NCBI GenBank assembly: GCA_963971575.1
Contig: OZ020624.1
Coordinates: 17,019,249-17,083,248 of the forward strand
Length of the DNA stretch: 64,000 nt
Direction: 5' to 3'
From: Liopterus haemorrhoidalis
Lineage: Eukaryota; Arthropoda; Insecta; Coleoptera; Dytiscidae
A program made the translations under genes and the position numbers. Of the stretch, positions 47,601 through 53,600 are shown in pieces. Numbering within the stretch: position 1 is the stretch's first letter; each line of letters begins with the position of its first letter. The notes beneath the pieces are model-generated. The model was not told where the DNA came from. It worked only from the letters and a program-made list of their open reading frames with translations, and made no database searches.

Positions 47601-50600
47601 CACAGGCGTGCGTTTAATAAAATGATAAATAGTAATATAGAAATACACAAAACCAATTTAAACGTGTTTAAAATGTGCACGCCACTGGTAACTGCCTGAC
47701 AAAATTAGTTATTACTATCAGTCTTTCTGAGATAGAGTATAATCTAATGAAGACTAAATACGAAGCAAATGCAGAAAAAAAAAACGCTGGGAATTTTGGC
47801 AAACTATATAAATTTGGTTAAAAAAAAATTTAAGCTCTTAGTACTCAAATAACGAATAAAAGTGTTTATCATAAAACTGTTGATTTTGATGTGACTATAG
47901 AGCAAATATTCCTAAACATCCAGTATTATGTTGGCTTCTTATACTTATTAAATACCTGCAAAACCCTAAAATGTGTGAAAATTAACACTTCACATCAAAT
48001 GTTTACCTTATAGTATCTTTGAATTCATTAGCATCTGCTTTCAGGCCAAACAATGCTTCTTGAAATGGTTTAAACATCAACTCGAAACGAGTCTTAGTCA
48101 AATTGTAAGTCAATGAGGTGGTGCATGAAAAGGTTCTGACTACTTCTTTGAAATTTGACCCTAAATTAGCTACTGGTCCAGAGATCATAAAAGCCAAAAC
48201 CAAAGTCTAAAAATACGAAGAAATTATATAAAACATTGATATTATTTCATTAGAGACCTTAGAGGCCTTCCGTGCTAACAATTGCATTTTGGAATGTACC
48301 AGGCAAAAACTACTGAAGAATCCTATTTGAAAATCCCACCGCTGCTACTAAATATGTAACAGGCAAAAGCTATTAAAGGATCCTATTTGAAAATCCCAAT
48401 TGTAACAATAAAAAGCTACTAAAATAACTTATTAAAAAAATTATCCCGTTGGCCAACCAATATATAACAGCCAAGGGGGGGCGGGGGAGAATTTAACAAA
48501 CTGTAAAAACGGTGGGGATGGTTGCCACCACCTAGTTTATATAAAATTAGGAAAATAAAAAGGGCTGAATTTACCTGCTTCTCTGTTGATAGGAATTTTA
48601 AAGTAAAACAAGTGGGAAAATTTATAATGGTAAATTTATTTTGTAAAAAGGAAAAAAAATGAAAATAACAAAATTTAAAGTTATGAAAAACAAAACATTT
48701 TAAAAAAGAATGATATTAAAGAAATAAAATATAAAAGCTACAAAAATAAACTTACGTGGTCGACCGGTCTCAGCTCTTGACTGGATCTGATGCATTGCAT
48801 ACACACCAGACCTCAGCCAGGAACCGAGTCAGTCAGCAACTATAGTCAAACAATAAAATATAAGATAAAAATAAAACTAACGTGGTCGACCGGACTCAGC
48901 TCTTGACTGGATCTGATGCATTGCATACACACCAGACCTCAGCCAGGAACCGAGCCAGTCAGCAACTATAGTCAAACAATAAAATATAAGATAAAAATAA
49001 AACTTACGTCGTCGACCGGACTCAGCTCTTGACTGGATCTGATGCATTGCATACACACCAGACCTCAGCCAGGAACCGAGTCAGTCAGCAACTATAGTCA
49101 AACAATAAAATATAAGATAAAAATAAAACTAACGTGGTCGACCGGACTCAGCTCTTGACTGGATCTGATGCATTGCATACACACCAGACCTCAGCCAGGA
49201 ACCGAGCCAGTCAGCAACTATAGTCAAACAATAAAATATAAGATAAAAATAAAACTTACGTGGTCGACCGGACTCAGCTCTTGACTGGATCTGATGCATT
49301 GCATACACACTAGACCTCAGCCAGGAACCGAGCCAGTCAGCAACTATAGTCAAACAATAAAATATAAGATAAAAATAAAACTTACGTCGTCGACCGGACT
49401 CAGCTCTTGACTGGATCTGATGCATTGCATACACACCAGACCTCAGCCAGGAACCGAGTCAGTCAGCAACTATAGTCAAACAATAAAATATAAGATAAAA
49501 ATAAAACTAACGTGGTCGACCGGACTCAGCTCTTGACTGGATCTGATGCATTGCATACACACCAGACCTCAGCCAGGAACCGAGCCAGTCAGCAACTATA
49601 GTCAAACAATAAAATATAAGATAAAAATAAAACTTACGTGGTCGACCGGACTCAGCTCTTGACTGGATCTGATGCATTGCATACACACTAGACCTCAGCC
49701 AGGAACCGAGCCAGTCAGCAACTATAGTCAAACAATAAAATATAAGATAAAAATAAAACTTACGTGGTCGACCGGACTCAGCTCTTGACTGGATCTGATG
49801 CATTGCATACACACCAGACCTCAGCCAGGAACCGAGTCAGTCAGCAACTATAGTCAAACAATAAAATATAAGATAAAAATAAAACTAACGTGGTCGACCG
49901 GACTCAGCTCTTGACTGGATCTGATGCATTGCATACACACCAGACCTCAGCCAGGAACCGAGCCAGTCAGCAACTATAGTCAAACAATAAAATATAAGAT
50001 AAAAATAAAACTTACGTGGTCGACCGGACTCAGCTCTTGACTGGATCTGATGCATTGCATACACACCAGACCTCAGCCAGGAACCGAGCCAGTCAGCAAC
50101 TATAGTCAAACAATAAAATATAAGATAAAAATAAAACTTACGTGGTCGACCGGACTCAGCTCTTGACTGGATCTGATGCATTGCATACACACCAGACCTC
50201 AGCCAGGAACCGAGTCAGTCAGCAACTATAGTCAAACAATAAAATATAAGATAAAAATAAAACTAACGTGGTCGACCGGACTCAGCTCTTGACTGGATCT
50301 GATGCATTGCATACACACCAGACCTCAGCCAGGAACCGAGCCAGTCAGCAACTATAGTCAAACAATAAAATATAAGATAAAAATAAAACTTACGTGGTCG
50401 ACCGGACTCAGCTCTTGACTGGATCTGATGCATTGCATACACACCAGACCTCAGCCAGGAACCGAGCCAGTCAGCAACTATAGTCAAACAATAAAATATA
50501 AGATAAAAATAAAACTTACGTGGTCGACCGGACTCAGCTCTTGACTGGATCTGATGCATTGCATACACACCAGACCTCAGCCAGGAACCGAGCCAGTCAG

Positions 50601-53600
50601 CAACTATAGTCAAACAATAAAATATAAGATAAAAATAAAACTTACGTGGTCGACCGGACTCAGCTCTTGACTGGATCTGATGCATTGCATACACACCAGA
50701 CCTCAGCCAGGAACCGAGCCAGTCAGCAACTATAGTCAAACAATAAAATATAAGATAAAAATAAAACTTACGTGGTCGACCGGACTCAGCTCTTGACTGG
50801 ATCTGATGCATTGCATACACACCAGACCTCAGCCAGGAACCGAGCCAGTCAGCAACTATAGTCAAACAATAAAATATAAGATAAAAATAAAACTTACGTG
50901 GTCGACCGGACTCAGCTCTTGACTGGATCTGATGAATTGCATACACACCAGACCTCAGCCAGGAACCGAGTCAGTCAGCAACTATAGTCAAACAATAAAA
51001 TATAAGATAAAAATAAAACTTACGTGGTCGACCGGACTCAGCTCTTTACTGAATCGATTTCTTTAGTTTAAGCAGAACTAGATTTTGAAATCTAGTAACT
51101 TTTTAATGATTGGATGAGGCTTTTGACCAGTTTGTTTAATAAAAGCCACATTCAATAGTTAAATAGTGAGATCATGACTCTGAAACGAAACGTGAAGGAA
51201 CCCTGGGGTTCCGTGGAACGTTTATTTAATATCGCATATTTATTTATTTATTTATTTAGTTTTCAGAGGTTCCGCAACTTTAATTAAATAATTTTACCAT
51301 GTTTTTTTAACGACTCTGCTTGGATTCAATGATTTTGGTAAATTTTGAAAATTGAGTAACTTTAAATCTGAGGGTGCTGCAAATTTCTTAATCACCATTT
51401 TCGTCATCAGTATGTTATATTTATTCCAAAACAGCTAATTATACTCGACAAAAAGTTCAAATTTGTTGAGTAGTGATTATTAACTTCTTATATCACCTAC
51501 CATTTAAATGTGTACTTTGTACTGTATCAAAGCCGCAGTAAGGGGAGACGCGGAGGGGGCGATGGCCCCTAGCGCACTAAGGAAAAGGGCGCTGACGAGC
51601 TTGACTAAGGGGCGCCACATTGCGAAGATGAGGACCTTTTCTTTTTTTTTTGCTCATCACTTGGATTTTGGGAGGTGAGGACCTTTTTTTTATGCTCATC
51701 ATTTAGATTTTGGAAGGTGAGAACCTTGTTTTTGCTTATCACTCACATTTATTTGCCAAGGGCGCCAAAACACAGTTTTGCCCCTAGCGCAAGTTTTCCT
51801 TACTGCGGCTCTGTACTATATTATTGGATTTTATGTTTATAAATTACTATATTTCTTTGATTTCATGTTTATAATGACGTGGCCCCTGAAGCGTTAATGA
51901 AAAACACTTGAGCTTATTTAGGGGGAAAATATATTTAAAAATCCCTTTTTCTGTTCATATTTAATTTCAAGAAATCCTTCGGATTATTTAAAGTTCCGTC
52001 ACTACTTATCATTTTGTATGAAAAATAGACCGCGACCAAAATCAGACACTTCTGCTGTTAGATATTGATGTTTATATCAAATAATAATTCTATTATTTGT
52101 TGATAAAAAAAAAGTAATTTTTAATCCATGTATCAATTACTTTCATTTGAGATCCCACAAAATTTTACAAACTTTTTTTCTTCGATAAATACATATTTGT
52201 TTATATTTTTCGCGGGATATATTTTTGAAGTCTCAATATTTCTCGTACTTCAGTTCAGTTCTCTAAATCAGCTGCTTGACCATAATTTCTACCGTACGAA
52301 CAAACTCATGTGACGGAATAAGGATTTCTTGATTATGCCTACGAAAACCTAAAAATAACATGTAAATATGCATTTTCTGTTAATTTTAATACTAATCATA
52401 ATAGAATATAGTTATATATTGTAAAATGCCTAAGTTATTTTGCTGTACGATTATGTTAAATTTGTTTTTGGTTTCTGGTTTTTGGCATGTGCCCCTGCCC
52501 CCTGAAAATGCCACTGTTAAAAACAACAACTGTTACAACAACTTATATCAGCCCTTTTTGTGTGTAAAACATAATTTCAATAATACTTAAGAAGATATTG
52601 ATATTCACATTTATCTACAAAATAAAACCAAATACCGATTTTTAGAGCACGATTGTCTCTAAAACTACTCTTTTTATTATATTTGTACTATTTCTACTCT
52701 ATTTCAGTTTTGAGGTGTCGGTTTAAAATTACATTCTGAAGGTCGTGCGAAGCTAGATTTCCACTTTAACTTATCTGAATCGAGTAATTAGTTTTTAACA
52801 GTTTTATTATTTGACTGGGCGAATGTTTTAGTCGATGTGTCACGGAGGAAAAAGGATCAACGCGCCCCTTCTTATAATTCGTTGGAGCATATTTGGAAAG
52901 TGATGTATTTTCACTTGAACAATAATTATGTCGCTTTATCAAGAGTAGGCAATCTTAAAAAAATGTTTTTTTGTACGAAAAAAAGTAAAATAAAATGCAA
53001 ATATTGTTTACAATGTATTAATTTAAAAATTAATTACTGTTGCGGTTAACAAATTTTATCTTCAACTCCGCGAGCAGCGCCGTGTAATTTGCTAGGATTG
53101 TATAAAAATTGTGCCAATTCTGCTGGACCTGAAGAGAGCGAGGCCCGTCGAAATCTCCCTTGGCTGCGCCACTGATAATAAATGTTTATAATAAATAAAT
53201 AAGTAAGATTCAAAACAGCATATCACTAAATATTATTCGATTCAATTTTTATTTATAATTTGCATTAAAAGCTATATTTGGTTCCATTATCTAAAAAGTA
53301 AAATAGTATACCTACATTTAATAAATATAGAAATATAGTCAGGTATAAAATTTTGATCATGACTAAATTCAATAATTAACATCTAAATTATTATTTTAAA
53401 ACGTTTGGTCTTAATTTTTTGCCTTGGGATTCCAAAGAAATAGAATTTAAACTGTATGGTTCCGCAGATGTAAGAAGGTTGAAGACCACTGTTCTAGACG
53501 TTTAAATTTGAATTTTCATTTTATCAAGTTGACACGAGCTCATTTTGTAACGATTGAAGAGGGCTATTGCTAAACAAAATGATCAAAAGTCTCATTTAGG

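Larger units (their letters stand above)
46225..47999 (-). mobile_element. repeat R, copy 3 (reverse), with nested MITE
   Basis: Begins with the reversed R 3' end (TTTTAGGGTTTTGTAGGTAT, then TGTCTGTCTGTC and TTGAAATTTGGCATGC). It ends with the reversed 5' terminus (AAATACCTGCAAAACCCTAA, GAAAATTAACACTTCACATC). The internal sequence has diverged. The MITE 47338-47739 is inserted in it. The end is only about 7 bp from the exon 2 donor site. Confidence 0.65.

Noticed and set aside
49129..50946. Long minus-strand frames of 101-227 residues with 42-residue repeats
   Set aside because: These are the translation of the 126-bp minisatellite (126 is divisible by three). Stops appear in the GAGTCAG variants and no independent start, domain or promoter supports a repeat protein.
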